Source: Candidatus Brevibacterium intestinavium (GTDB taxonomy: Bacteria > Actinomycetota > Actinomycetes > Actinomycetales > Brevibacteriaceae). Taken from it: 54,469 bases of DNA. The position numbers and the translations under genes were made by a program. Below, piece by piece: positions 1-7,824 of the stretch. The notes beneath the pieces were generated by a model. The model saw only the letters and a program-made list of their open reading frames with translations, did not search any database and was not told the DNA's origin. The first letter of the stretch is position 1; each line of letters opens with the position of its first letter. Location: NCBI GenBank assembly GCA_019117545.1, contig DWZN01000199.1, positions 1-54,469 on the forward strand, given 5' to 3'.

Positions 1-1276
1 CCTCGGCGGTCTTGTCCGGCTGTTCCCAATAGCCGAGCATGACCGCGTAGCCGCGGGTGCAGAACTCTCCCTTCTGACCGCGCGGAACCGTCTGACCGGT
101 GACCGGGTCGACGATCTTGATCTCCAGATGCGGCATCACCCGGCCGACGGTCTGGGTTCGGGCCTCGAGCGAGTCGTCGACGCGCGTCATCATCGACACC
201 GGAGCGGTCTCTGTCATGCCGTAGCAGATCGCAACCTCGGACATGTTCATGTCGTCGATGACGCGACGCATGGTGTTGACCGGGCACGGTGATCCGGCCA
301 TGACTCCGGTGCGCAGAGTCGAGAAGTCGAATTCGGAGAACCGGGGGTGTTCGAGTTCGGCGATGAACATCGTCGGCACCCCGTACAGGGAGGTGGCCCT
401 CTCCTCGGTCACCGCCGACATCGTCGCCACCGGGTCGAAGCCGGGTGAGGGCAGCACGATGGCCGCTCCGTGGCTGAGGGCGGCGAGGTTGCCGATGACC
501 ATGCCGAAGCAGTGGTAGTAGGGAACGGGAACGACGACCGTGTCAGCGGGGGTGTAGGCGAGCATCTCGCCGATGAAGAACCCGTTGTTGAGGATGTTGT
601 GGTGGCTGAGCGTGACCCCCTTGGGAAATCCCGTGGTGCCCGAGGTGTACTGGATGTTGATCGGTTCGTCGGCCGAGAGGTCGTCGATGACCTGCTGCAG
701 ACGCACTCCGTACTTCGCCGACTCGTCGTCGAGCAGCTGCCGGCCCTGTCCGATGAGGTGGGCGAAGGACTCACGCTCTCCGATCTTGGCCTCTCCGGTC
801 AGATCCGCGGGCACGGTGTCGAGGAAGACGAGGTCGAGGGCGGGAACCTTCGCGGCCACCTCGGCGGCGATCGCGTGGAAGTCCGAGTGAGGGGGCGCGA
901 CGATCTGCGAGATGAGCAGCGTCATGCCCGACTGGCCGACCACGTATTCGAGTTCGTGGCTGCGGTAGGCCGGATTGACGTTGACGAGAATGGCTCCCAT
1001 CTTGGCCGTCGCATACTGCACGAGCGCCCACTCCGCGACGTTCTGCGCCCAGATTCCCACCCGGTCGCCCTTCTTCACCCCGCGCTCGAGGAGACCGATG
1101 GCCACGGCGTCGGTGTCCCGGTCGAACTCGGCATAGGTCCAGCGACGGGCGGAGTACCGGTCGACCAGGGCTGTCGCCTCGGGGTTGGCCGCGGCGGTGC
1201 GCTTGAAGTGCTCGGCGATCGTGATGCCCAGCAGCGGTTCGGTCGATGTTCCGGAGGAGTAGGAAAGTTCGGCCAC
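1..1276 (-). CDS. Acyl-CoA synthetase (AMP-forming), 3' end cut off by window edge
   Basis: Activates a carboxylic acid, probably a fatty acid, to its CoA thioester through an acyl-adenylate in the cytoplasm. About 425 N-terminal residues are visible; the family usually has 530-560, so the C-terminal lid domain lies outside the window. The P-loop-like AMP-binding motif [11 protein letters not shown] and the later [10 protein letters not shown] motif are both readable. The start is a GTG (MAELSYSSG...) with AAGGGAG nine bases upstream. It begins only 27 bases after the modBC stop on the same strand, so it may be read from the mod transcript, although its function is unrelated. The exact substrate cannot be told; similarity is to the FadD medium/long-chain group. 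Confidence 0.9.
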   Translation of the reverse strand, partial: MAELSYSSGTSTEPLLGITIAEHFKRTAAANPEATALVDRYSARRWTYAEFDRDTDAVAIGLLERGVKKGDRVGIWAQNVAEWALVQYATAKMGAILVNVNPAYRSHELEYVVGQSGMTLLISQIVAPPHSDFHAIAAEVAAKVPALDLVFLDTVPADLTGEAKIGERESFAHLIGQGRQLLDDESAKYGVRLQQVIDDLSADEPINIQYTSGTTGFPKGVTLSHHNILNNGFFIGEMLAYTPADTVVVPVPYYHCFGMVIGNLAALSHGAAIVLPSPGFDPVATMSAVTEERATSLYGVPTMFIAELEHPRFSEFDFSTLRTGVMAGSPCPVNTMRRVIDDMNMSEVAICYGMTETAPVSMMTRVDDSLEARTQTVGRVMPHLEIKIVDPVTGQTVPRGQKGEFCTRGYAVMLGYWEQPDKTAE

Positions 1277-1303
1277 GACAGTGTGCTCCCTTGCGCATTC
1301 GGA

Positions 1304-3043
1304 CTATGAGTGTGACTGATTGCACACTATTCCGTCTCCATCGGACATGCAAAAACTGCGCAGGAACTCCCGGCCCGTGCCCGCATGATCGGGATCGACG
1401 GCTCCCACCCGGGCGGAGTGGACGACCGCCCCGTCCTCGACGAGAACGAGGGTCTGCGCCAGTGCGGCGACATCGTCGACGTCATGGGTGATGAGCATGG
1501 CGGTGCGTCCGGCGAGCAGTTCGGCCAGCACCTGTCGGGTCTCGATGCGCACATCGACGTCGAGCGCGGCCAGGGGCTCGTCGAGCAGGAGCAGCTTCGG
1601 GTCGACGACGAGGGCTCTGGCCAAAGCGATCCGGGCCGCCTGACCGCCGGAGACGGCTTCGGGGCGACGGTTCGCACAGTGGCCGACGCCGAGTCGGTCG
1701 AGCATGACCTGCGCCTGTCGCCGTGCCTGAGCGGTGGGTGTGCCGCGGGCGCGCAGACCGAAGCACACATTGTCGATGACGCTCAGATGCGGGAACAGCA
1801 GCGGGTTCTGCGCGAGATGGACGATGCCGCGAGCGTGGACGGGCGGCCAGTGCCCGGCGTCGAGATCGAAGATCGTGTCCGTCCCGATCCGCAGCGCCCC
1901 GGAATCGGCCCGCAGCGCCCCGGTGAGCACCTGGAACAGGCTCGACTTGCCGGCCCCGTTGCGTCCGATGATCGCCGTCGTCCCCTCGGCGGGGGTCGTG
2001 AAGTCGATGGCGATGCCGCGCTCGACGATCCGGGCCGCCGCGGACAGGCTCGGGGTCGGCGCCGACGAATCTCCGGCCTGCCCGGTCCCGGCCGCGACGG
2101 ACCGTCCGGCCGCGTCCGTGTCCGGGACACCGCCGCCGGCGGCGACGGGCGGCCCGGCCGCGTCCGGGTGCCCGACCGGGGCCGCCTCGGCGGGGGTGGG
2201 ACCGTGGGAGCGACGGTCGGCGTGGGCACGGGGCGGGCGCAGGCGGGGAGCATGGGGCGATCGGTAGGCGGTGACGATGATGGCCACGGCGATGACGATG
2301 AGCAGGAGGGAGAGCCCGATGGCGGCTTGGGGATCGGACTCCCGCACGAGGTAGATCTGCAGCGGCATCGTGCGGGTCACGCCCGACAGGGAGCCGGCGA
2401 AGGTCAGCGTCGCTCCGAACTCGCCCAGGGAACGGGCGAAGCACAGGACGGCTCCGGTCATGATGCCCTGCCGCAGCAGGGGCAGGGTGATGGTGAAGAA
2501 CACGCGGTTGGGTCGGGCTCCGAGCTCTGCGGCGGTGAGTTCGAAGCGCTGTCCCGATGACGCCGTCGCGGTCTCGACCGACATGACCATGAATGGCAGG
2601 GAGACGAACACCTGGGCCATGACGACCGCCGAGGTGGTGTAGGCCAGGCCCAGGCCCATCGACTCCAGGCCCGAACCGAGCGCTGCCGACCGCCCCCAGG
2701 TGTAGAGCAGGGCCAGACCGCTGACGACGGGCGGGAGGACGAGGGGCAGCAGGATGAGGGTGCGCACGATGCGCTGGCCGGGAAACGTCCGCGTCGCCAG
2801 CAGGTATCCCAAGGGGAACCCGATGAGCACGCTGATGACGGCCGAGGTCACCGAGGTCACCAGTGACAGCTGCATCGCCAGTCGCGATTCCTCGGCGAAG
2901 ATCACCTCGCCGAGGTCGGCGACGTCGATGCGCGAGAGCATCCCGAGCACCGGGACGAGCAGGAAGACGATTCCGGCGATCGCAGGGACCCACAGCCACC
3001 CGGGGATCGTCGTCTGCTCTCGGCCCGTCCGTGTGCCCGGCAT
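1304..3043 (-). CDS. modBC: Molybdate ABC transporter, permease-ATPase fusion (ModB-ModC)
   Basis: One 579-residue polypeptide holds both the membrane channel and the motor of the molybdate importer. Residues about 15-260 are a ModB permease with five or six hydrophobic segments and an EAA-type loop (ELGARPN...LP, about 173-188). Residues 265-335 form an Ala/Pro/Gly-rich linker. Residues 338-579 are the ATPase: Walker A GRNGAGKSS (360-368), Q-loop AQNP, signature VSGGQ (464-468) and Walker B LLLLDEP (484-490). The C-terminal MOP/TOBE molybdate-sensing domain of classical ModC (about 350 residues) is missing. The ATG lies one base after the modA stop (TGATATG), so translation is probably coupled. 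A longer upstream reading frame exists but overlaps modA and is not believed. Confidence 0.9.
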   Translation of the reverse strand: MPGTRTGREQTTIPGWLWVPAIAGIVFLLVPVLGMLSRIDVADLGEVIFAEESRLAMQLSLVTSVTSAVISVLIGFPLGYLLATRTFPGQRIVRTLILLPLVLPPVVSGLALLYTWGRSAALGSGLESMGLGLAYTTSAVVMAQVFVSLPFMVMSVETATASSGQRFELTAAELGARPNRVFFTITLPLLRQGIMTGAVLCFARSLGEFGATLTFAGSLSGVTRTMPLQIYLVRESDPQAAIGLSLLLIVIAVAIIVTAYRSPHAPRLRPPRAHADRRSHGPTPAEAAPVGHPDAAGPPVAAGGGVPDTDAAGRSVAAGTGQAGDSSAPTPSLSAAARIVERGIAIDFTTPAEGTTAIIGRNGAGKSSLFQVLTGALRADSGALRIGTDTIFDLDAGHWPPVHARGIVHLAQNPLLFPHLSVIDNVCFGLRARGTPTAQARRQAQVMLDRLGVGHCANRRPEAVSGGQAARIALARALVVDPKLLLLDEPLAALDVDVRIETRQVLAELLAGRTAMLITHDVDDVAALAQTLVLVEDGAVVHSARVGAVDPDHAGTGREFLRSFCMSDGDGIVCNQSHS

Positions 3044-3044
3044 A

Positions 3045-3809
3045 TCAGGCAGCGGCGAAGCCGGCGTCGCGCAGCAGCTTCTGAGCCGTGTCGGAACCGA
3101 GGAACTCGACGAAGGCCTCGGCCTGCTCCCGGTTCTCACTGTCGGCAACGGGCGCGGCCGGGTATTTGTTGATGACCTTGTCCGCGCCGTCGAGGTCGAC
3201 CTGTTCGACCTGACCGCCAGCGCGGGCGATGTCGGTGACGTAGACGATGCCCGCATCGGCCTGCCCGGCGCTGACCTTGCCGAGGACATCGGTCACCGAG
3301 TTCTCCTCGCTGACCGGGTCGAGGTCGACATCGTTGAGACCGGCCCATCTGTTGGTGGCCGCTCCGCAGGGAACCTGAGGTGCGCAGATGACGAGGTCGT
3401 GGCCGGCGAAGTCCCGCGAACTCGTGATCGATTCCGGATTGCCCTCCGCCACCGCCAGAGTCAGGGTGTTCGAGGCGAACATCGACGGCTGTCGAGCGAG
3501 CAGATCGTCTCCGTCGAGGGTGTCCATGGTCTCTTCGTCGGCGGTGGCGATGACGTCCGCGGGAGCGCCCTCGGAGATCTGGGAGACCAGATCCGAGGAA
3601 CCGGCGAAGGAGAACTTCACGGTCGGGGCACCGGGTTCGGCGCTTTCGAACTCATCGGCGATGTCTTCGAACACCTCGGTCAGGGAGGCCGCGGCGAAGA
3701 CCGTGATCTCGGTCGAATCGGAGGAATCGGCCTGAGCGTCCCCTCCCGATGAGCAGGCGCTCAGGGTGAGGGCGGCAACGATGCACAGTCCGGTCAGTGC
3801 TGTCTTCAT
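3045..3809 (-). CDS. modA: Molybdate-binding lipoprotein ModA
   Basis: Extracytoplasmic receptor that captures molybdate or tungstate and delivers it to ModBC. The 254-residue product begins with a lipoprotein signal peptide ending in the lipobox LSAC (Cys19), followed by a Ser/Asp-rich tether and a two-lobed solute-binding fold: ITVFAAASLTEVFEDI near the start and FAGSSDLVSQI are typical ModA anion-site segments. Length matches the family. It is the first gene after a 94-base gap that contains its own promoter and paired repeats, and it is almost fused to modBC downstream. No Shine-Dalgarno lies at a useful distance; the mRNA is predicted to be leaderless. Confidence 0.93.
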   Translation of the reverse strand: MKTALTGLCIVAALTLSACSSGGDAQADSSDSTEITVFAAASLTEVFEDIADEFESAEPGAPTVKFSFAGSSDLVSQISEGAPADVIATADEETMDTLDGDDLLARQPSMFASNTLTLAVAEGNPESITSSRDFAGHDLVICAPQVPCGAATNRWAGLNDVDLDPVSEENSVTDVLGKVSAGQADAGIVYVTDIARAGGQVEQVDLDGADKVINKYPAAPVADSENREQAEAFVEFLGSDTAQKLLRDAGFAAA

Positions 3810-3815
3810 AACACC

Positions 3816-3845
3816 ATTAAACCCTCAGATGCGGATCTATGTCGA
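3816..3845 (-). promoter_or_regulatory. Predicted leaderless promoter of modA
   Basis: On the minus strand, TCGACA (3840-3845, five of six matches to TTGACA) and TTTAAT (3816-3821) are separated by 18 bases, and TTTAAT is followed by six bases and the modA ATG. This places the transcription start at or next to the start codon. An inverted repeat GGATC...GATCC (3833-3837 and 3851-3855) flanks the -35 element and could be a further binding site. Confidence 0.5.
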
Positions 3846-3859
3846 CTTCTGATCCACAT

Positions 3860-3896
3860 TTGCGCAATCATGTGCGTTGTTGCGCGATCACATGCG
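3860..3896. repeat. Pair of 17-bp direct repeats upstream of modA, 20-bp period
   Basis: TTGCGCAATCATGTGCG (3860-3876) and TTGCGCGATCACATGCG (3880-3896) agree at 14 of 17 positions and start exactly 20 bases apart, that is, about two helical turns, so a protein would meet both on the same face of the DNA. They lie just upstream of the predicted -35 element of modA and just after the stop of the HTH-TOBE gene. Inference: operator or activator sites for a molybdate-responsive regulator. Confidence 0.5.
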
Positions 3897-3903
3897 GTCC
3901 GGA

Positions 3904-4305
3904 TCAGTCGTCGGGCACGGTGTCGATCGAGACCATGGTCGCCTTCACCGAGGCCGTCGCCAGCGTTCCGGGTGAGAGTTCGAGTTGGCGGCAGGCCTCG
4001 GCCGACATCAGCGACACCACTCGCAGCGGCCCGCACTGCATGCTCACCTGCGCCATGACGCCGTCGACGACGACATCGGTGACGAGACCGGCGAAGCGGT
4101 TGCGCGCCGAACTCACGACCCCGCTGGGGTCCGGCAGGGATCCCGCGGACGATTGGGCCAGTGCCGCCAGCTCCCGGCCTTCGACGACGGCCCGGTTCGA
4201 GGAGTCCTTGTGCTGAGTCAGCCGTCCGTCGCTGACCCAGCGGCGGACCGTGTCGTCGCTGACGCCGAGGAAGCGGGCGGCGTCGCTGATGCGCAGGCGC
4301 GTCAT
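3904..4305 (-). CDS. HTH-TOBE molybdate-responsive regulator / molybdopterin-binding protein
   Basis: A 133-residue protein with an N-terminal MerR/excisionase-like helix-turn-helix (RISDAARFLGVSDDTVRRW, residues about 5-23, plus a short wing to about 45) and a C-terminal TOBE/Mop domain (SARNRFAGLV... to ...SIDTV, about 67-130). Mop domains bind molybdate or tungstate oxyanions. This is a different build from E. coli ModE, whose HTH is LysR-like. Its ATG overlaps the moaE stop (ATGA), so it is made together with the cofactor enzymes. It probably reports oxyanion level to the modA promoter 95 bases downstream, or stores molybdate; the DNA-binding role is inferred from the HTH. Confidence 0.82.
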   Translation of the reverse strand: MTRLRISDAARFLGVSDDTVRRWVSDGRLTQHKDSSNRAVVEGRELAALAQSSAGSLPDPSGVVSSARNRFAGLVTDVVVDGVMAQVSMQCGPLRVVSLMSAEACRQLELSPGTLATASVKATMVSIDTVPDD

Positions 4306-4724
4306 TCCAGCGCCCCCACCCATTCGTCGGTGCCGTCGGTGAAGTGCTGATGCTTCCAGATCGCCACGGAGGCCTTGACCTCGTCGATGAGCTCGGCACA
4401 GGCGAGGAAGGAGTCCCGCCGGTGGGCCGAGGCGACGACGGCGGCCAGCGCCACGTCTCCGATCGCCAGCTCTCCGACGCGGTGGACGACCGACAGCCGC
4501 ACCTCGGGATGGCGGGAGGCGATATCGGCGGCGACCTCGGCGATCTGCTCGGCGGCCAGCGGGTGGGACTCATAGAGCAGCCGCGTCACTCCGCGTCCTC
4601 CGTCATGATCGCGGATGACTCCGGAGAAGCTGACCACGGCTCCGCATGTGTCCGTGAGCACATCGGGTTCGAGGGCGGCGGTCGAGATCGGTGTCTCAAC
4701 GACTCCTGTGGTGATGACGCTCAT
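4302..4724 (-). CDS. moaE: Molybdopterin synthase large subunit MoaE
   Basis: Catalytic subunit of molybdopterin synthase; together with thiocarboxylated MoaD it puts two sulfurs into precursor Z (cPMP). The 140-residue length is usual. Family segments seen are GAVVSFSGVIRDHDGG near residue 28, the RLSVVHRVGELAIGD stretch, HRRDSFLACAELIDEVK and the KHQHFTDGTDEWVG end, including the conserved lysines. The chosen ATG overlaps the moaC stop as ATGA; longer upstream readings lie entirely inside moaC. The moaD partner is on the opposite strand, at 7572. Confidence 0.95.
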   Translation of the reverse strand: MSVITTGVVETPISTAALEPDVLTDTCGAVVSFSGVIRDHDGGRGVTRLLYESHPLAAEQIAEVAADIASRHPEVRLSVVHRVGELAIGDVALAAVVASAHRRDSFLACAELIDEVKASVAIWKHQHFTDGTDEWVGALE

Positions 4725-5203
4725 GTCTGCCGTGTCCAATCCCCGCTGCGGCCGCCGGACTTCTCGATGACCTTGATATCGCTGATCACGGCTTGGTTGT
4801 CCACGGCCTTGATCATGTCGAAGATCGTCAGCGCCGCCGTGGTCACCGCCGTCAGGGCCTCCATCTCCACACCGGTCTTCGATACGGTCCTGACCGCGCC
4901 GGTGATGCGCACCGAGTCCGCACCGAGTTCGAAGTCGACGTCGATGCCGGTCAGCGGGAGCGGGTGGCACAGCGGGATGAGGTCGCTCGTGCGCTTGGCC
5001 CCCATCACCGCGGCGATGCGGGCCACGGGCAGGGCATCGCCCTTGGGCAGACCCGCCTCGGCGATCATCTCGATGACCTCGGCACGGGTGGTGATGAGCC
5101 CGGTCGCCACCGCCCGGCGCCGAGTCACGTCCTTGTCGCCGACGTCGACCATCTGGGCGGTTCCGGTCTCGTCGAGGTGCGAGAGTTTCATCTGATCTTC
5201 CAC
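4721..5203 (-). CDS. moaC: Cyclic pyranopterin monophosphate synthase MoaC
   Basis: Second enzyme of molybdenum cofactor synthesis; it converts 3',8-cyclo-7,8-dihydro-GTP made by MoaA into cPMP. The 160-residue product carries the hallmark GLPKGDALPVARIAAVMGAK and LIPLCHPLPLTG motifs in the middle and the VEMEALTAVTTAALTIFDM helix, then DIKVIEKSGGRSG at the C-terminus. Its first codons overlap the end of moeA by 16 bases, and its stop overlaps the moaE start, so moeA-moaC-moaE-HTH/TOBE form a tight co-directional unit. Confidence 0.97.
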   Translation of the reverse strand: MEDQMKLSHLDETGTAQMVDVGDKDVTRRRAVATGLITTRAEVIEMIAEAGLPKGDALPVARIAAVMGAKRTSDLIPLCHPLPLTGIDVDFELGADSVRITGAVRTVSKTGVEMEALTAVTTAALTIFDMIKAVDNQAVISDIKVIEKSGGRSGDWTRQT

Positions 5204-6441
5204 GTCTTCAGCCTATCCCCATCGGCGGCGAACGGGTCGTCAGGACCCGGTTCCTCGGCGGAGACGAACACGAGGTGGGTCGCCTCGGCGTAGCTGTGGA
5301 GCAGGTGGGAGCGGGACCCGCCGACGAACTCGAGTCCGTCCGGGCCGATGCGTCCCCGTCGGATCTGCAGCTTCCCCTCCGGCGGGGCCTCATCGAATCC
5401 GTGCGCCAGCCGATGGTATTCGACCTCGCGGGGCGGTTCCTGTCCGGCCAGGCCGAGCAGAGCCGGACGGACGAACATCTCGAAGCTGATCAGGGTGCTC
5501 ACCGGGTTGCCCGGCAGCGCCACCCAGGCGTGGTCGGCCAACCGTCCGCAGCCCTGCGGTCCCCCGGGCTGCATGGCGATGGGTTCGAAGACCATGGACG
5601 AGTCCGCATCGAGTTCGGCCGCGAGTCTGACGACTTCGTGCGCGCCCTTGGAGATGCCGCCGGTGGAGATGACGACATCGGCCTCACTGTCGCGGACTCG
5701 GTCGAGCAGCTGCTGCGGGTCGTCGGGGACGAAGGCGACCTCGGTCTCGACGCCGAGGCGAGCCAGGCCCGCCGACAGCGTCACCGAATTCGCATCGTTG
5801 ATCCCCGCGGCAGCCTCGGCGACGATCTCATCCCCGGTGCTCACGACGAGCACCCGCGGCAGGGTGCGCACACTGAGCTCGGTCACCCCGCAGGCCGCTG
5901 CCACGCCGAGGTGGGCAGGGGTGAGCATCGTGCCCGCGCTGAGGACTCTCTGCCCCGCCCGCACATCGCTGCCGCGGGCACGCACGAAGGCTCCGGCTCG
6001 GGGCTTCGTGCCGTCCGGAAGCTCGACGGAGACGGACTCGGCGCCGAAGGCCCCCGGTGAGGTGTCTTCGATCCTGATCACCGTGTCGGTGCCGGCAGGC
6101 AGCGGGGCTCCGGTCATGATCTCGACGGCTGTGCCCTCATCGACCGGTCTGCCCCGGGCCCCAGCGGCGACGCGGCCGCGCACCGGTATGGACCCGAAGC
6201 GCTCGGGCGTGTTCGGGCGTGTCTGCGGGTCCCCGGCGGCGAGTCCGTCCAGGGTCGCCGCGGCCAGGGCGTATCCGTCCATGCTCGAGTTGTCGAAGCC
6301 GGGAACATCGATCGGCGAGTCCACATCGGCGGCGAGTCTGCGCGGAGCGTCGAGCAGTGCGCTCAGCGGCAGGGTCTGCGTTTCAGTGTGTGGAGCGATC
6401 GTCTCGAATACCCGCAACCGATGCATCTTCGCTGTAGTCAT
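5188..6441 (-). CDS. moeA: Molybdopterin molybdenumtransferase MoeA (copy 1)
   Basis: Inserts molybdate into (adenylylated) molybdopterin to give the finished cofactor. The 417-residue protein has the MoeA N-terminal motif VPGFDNSSMDGYA (about 46-58), the MTGAPLPAGTD stretch, the MPT-binding-fold segments VVSTGDEIV and VISTGGISKG, and a C-terminal beta-barrel domain. It is the first gene of the leftward cofactor operon; the divergent moaA starts 42 bases away. A second, clearly different MoeA lies at 9011-10216. No MogA/MoaB was found in the window, so adenylylation of molybdopterin must be done by a gene elsewhere. Confidence 0.95.
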   Translation of the reverse strand: MTTAKMHRLRVFETIAPHTETQTLPLSALLDAPRRLAADVDSPIDVPGFDNSSMDGYALAAATLDGLAAGDPQTRPNTPERFGSIPVRGRVAAGARGRPVDEGTAVEIMTGAPLPAGTDTVIRIEDTSPGAFGAESVSVELPDGTKPRAGAFVRARGSDVRAGQRVLSAGTMLTPAHLGVAAACGVTELSVRTLPRVLVVSTGDEIVAEAAAGINDANSVTLSAGLARLGVETEVAFVPDDPQQLLDRVRDSEADVVISTGGISKGAHEVVRLAAELDADSSMVFEPIAMQPGGPQGCGRLADHAWVALPGNPVSTLISFEMFVRPALLGLAGQEPPREVEYHRLAHGFDEAPPEGKLQIRRGRIGPDGLEFVGGSRSHLLHSYAEATHLVFVSAEEPGPDDPFAADGDRLKTWKIR

Positions 6442-6447
6442 GGGACG

Positions 6448-6453
6448 ATGATA
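6448..6453 (-). promoter_or_regulatory. Predicted -10 element of leaderless moeA
   Basis: TATCAT on the minus strand is followed by six bases and the moeA ATG, which has no ribosome-binding site at a usable distance. The 41-base moeA-moaA gap also has to hold the moaA ribosome-binding site, so the two divergent starts are very close. No good -35 element was seen. Confidence 0.4.
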
Positions 6454-6482
6454 ACCACACGCTTTTCGAGGAGGATGACGAA

Positions 6483-7571
6483 ATGTCGACGATCGGTCTG
6501 CCGATGCCGGTGATGAGAACTCCGACGGTCGACCCGGGCGAAGCGTTCACGGCCCACAACGAGGATTCGCTTCTGGACACCTTCGGTCGTCGTGCCCGTG
6601 ACCTGCGCGTCTCACTCACCGATTTCTGCAATCTGCGCTGCACCTACTGCATGCCCGCCGAAGGCGTCGAGTTCATGTCCCGGGATGCCGCGATGACCGG
6701 TGACGAGATCGTGCGCTTCGTGCGCATCGCCGTTGAGAAGTTCGGTGTCGATCAGGTCCGTTTCACCGGCGGTGAGCCTCTGACCCGCAAGGACATCAAT
6801 GAGATCATCGCCGGTGTCGCCGCATTGGAGCCGCGGCCCAATATCGCCCTGACGACGAACGCGATCGGTCTCGACAAACGGGCCGCCGCACTCAAGCAGG
6901 CCGGTCTCGACCGCATCAACGTCTCGCTCGACACCATCGATCCCGAGACCTTCGAGATCATGGCCAGACGTCCCTTCCTCCGCCGTGTGCTCGAGGGCAT
7001 CGACGGAGCGAAGGCCGCCGGACTCGACCCGGTGAAGATCAACGCCGTCCTCCTGCCCGGGGTCAACGACGCCCAGGCACCTGATCTGCTGCAGTGGTGC
7101 CTCGATGAGGGGCTGGCCCTGCGGTTCATCGAGCAGATGCCCCTGGACGCCGGACATTCCTGGAACCGCGGGTCGATGGTCACTGCCGCCGATGTCTTCG
7201 CCCTGCTCGAGCCCCGCTTCGTGCTCACCCCGGATTCGGCCCCGCGCAACGGCGCCCCGGCGGAGAAGTTCCTCGTCGCGGATCGCCGCGATCCCGACAC
7301 CATCCTCGGCGACGTCGGCATCATCGCCTCGGTGACACGGCCCTTCTGCGCCGACTGCACCCGCACCCGGCTGACCGCGGAGGGGCGGGTCCGCACCTGT
7401 CTGTTCTCCCACACCGAGGTCGATCTGCTCACCGCCATGCGCGACGGCGCCGACGACGAGTCGATCGCGAACCTGTGGAAGGGAGCGCATTGGAAGAAGC
7501 TCGCCGGTCACGGCATGGGCACTGAGGACTTCCAGCAGCCCCAACGCCCCATGAGCGCCATCGGAGGATAA
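6483..7571 (+). CDS. moaA: GTP 3',8-cyclase MoaA (radical SAM)
   Basis: First enzyme of molybdenum cofactor synthesis: a radical SAM protein that cyclises GTP. The N-terminal iron-sulfur cluster motif is CNLRCTYC (Cys49, Cys53, Cys56); FTGGEPLTRKDI follows; the second cluster is bound by the C-terminal CADCTRTRL...VRTC motif. The 362-residue length is a little over the usual 330-340 because of an N-terminal extension. It ends in Gly-Gly, as functional MoaA proteins do. GAGGAGG lies upstream of the ATG at a workable distance. moaD starts directly after the stop codon. Confidence 0.97.
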   Translation: MSTIGLPMPVMRTPTVDPGEAFTAHNEDSLLDTFGRRARDLRVSLTDFCNLRCTYCMPAEGVEFMSRDAAMTGDEIVRFVRIAVEKFGVDQVRFTGGEPLTRKDINEIIAGVAALEPRPNIALTTNAIGLDKRAAALKQAGLDRINVSLDTIDPETFEIMARRPFLRRVLEGIDGAKAAGLDPVKINAVLLPGVNDAQAPDLLQWCLDEGLALRFIEQMPLDAGHSWNRGSMVTAADVFALLEPRFVLTPDSAPRNGAPAEKFLVADRRDPDTILGDVGIIASVTRPFCADCTRTRLTAEGRVRTCLFSHTEVDLLTAMRDGADDESIANLWKGAHWKKLAGHGMGTEDFQQPQRPMSAIGG

Positions 7572-7817
7572 ATGCCCACCATCACCGTCAGATTCTTCGC
7601 CGCCGCCCGCGAGGCCTTCGGAGCCCGCGAGTCGCAGATCCGCGCCGGATCCGTCGACGAGCTCGTCTCCGCTCTCGCCGAGGAGGCCGATCCGCAGGCG
7701 GCGACCGTGCTCTCGCGGTCGAGCTTCCTCGTCAACTCCGTGGCCGCGACCGATCGGTCCGCGGCGCTCAACGCCGGTGACACCGTCGACGTGCTCCCGC
7801 CGTTCGCCGGCGGCTGA
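7572..7817 (+). CDS. moaD: Molybdopterin synthase small (sulfur carrier) subunit MoaD
   Basis: Ubiquitin-like sulfur carrier of 81 residues. The C-terminus PPFAGG supplies the Gly-Gly that is adenylylated by MoeB and thiocarboxylated before sulfur transfer in MoaE. The start codon touches the moaA stop (TAAATG). Its ribosome-binding site GGAGGA is formed by the last two glycine codons of moaA, so the conserved end of one protein doubles as the translation signal of the next. It converges on moeB, whose stop is eight bases away. Confidence 0.95.
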   Translation: MPTITVRFFAAAREAFGARESQIRAGSVDELVSALAEEADPQAATVLSRSSFLVNSVAATDRSAALNAGDTVDVLPPFAGG

Positions 7818-7824
7818 GGTCGTC

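Noticed and set aside
1385..2560. 391-residue frame on the opposite strand of modBC
   Set aside because: Low-complexity Gly/Asp/Arg translation mirroring modBC codons; no ribosome-binding site or recognisable motif.
6442..6482. Molybdenum-cofactor riboswitch upstream of moaA or moeA
   Set aside because: The gap is only 41 bases, much too short for the known Moco RNA, and moeA appears leaderless.
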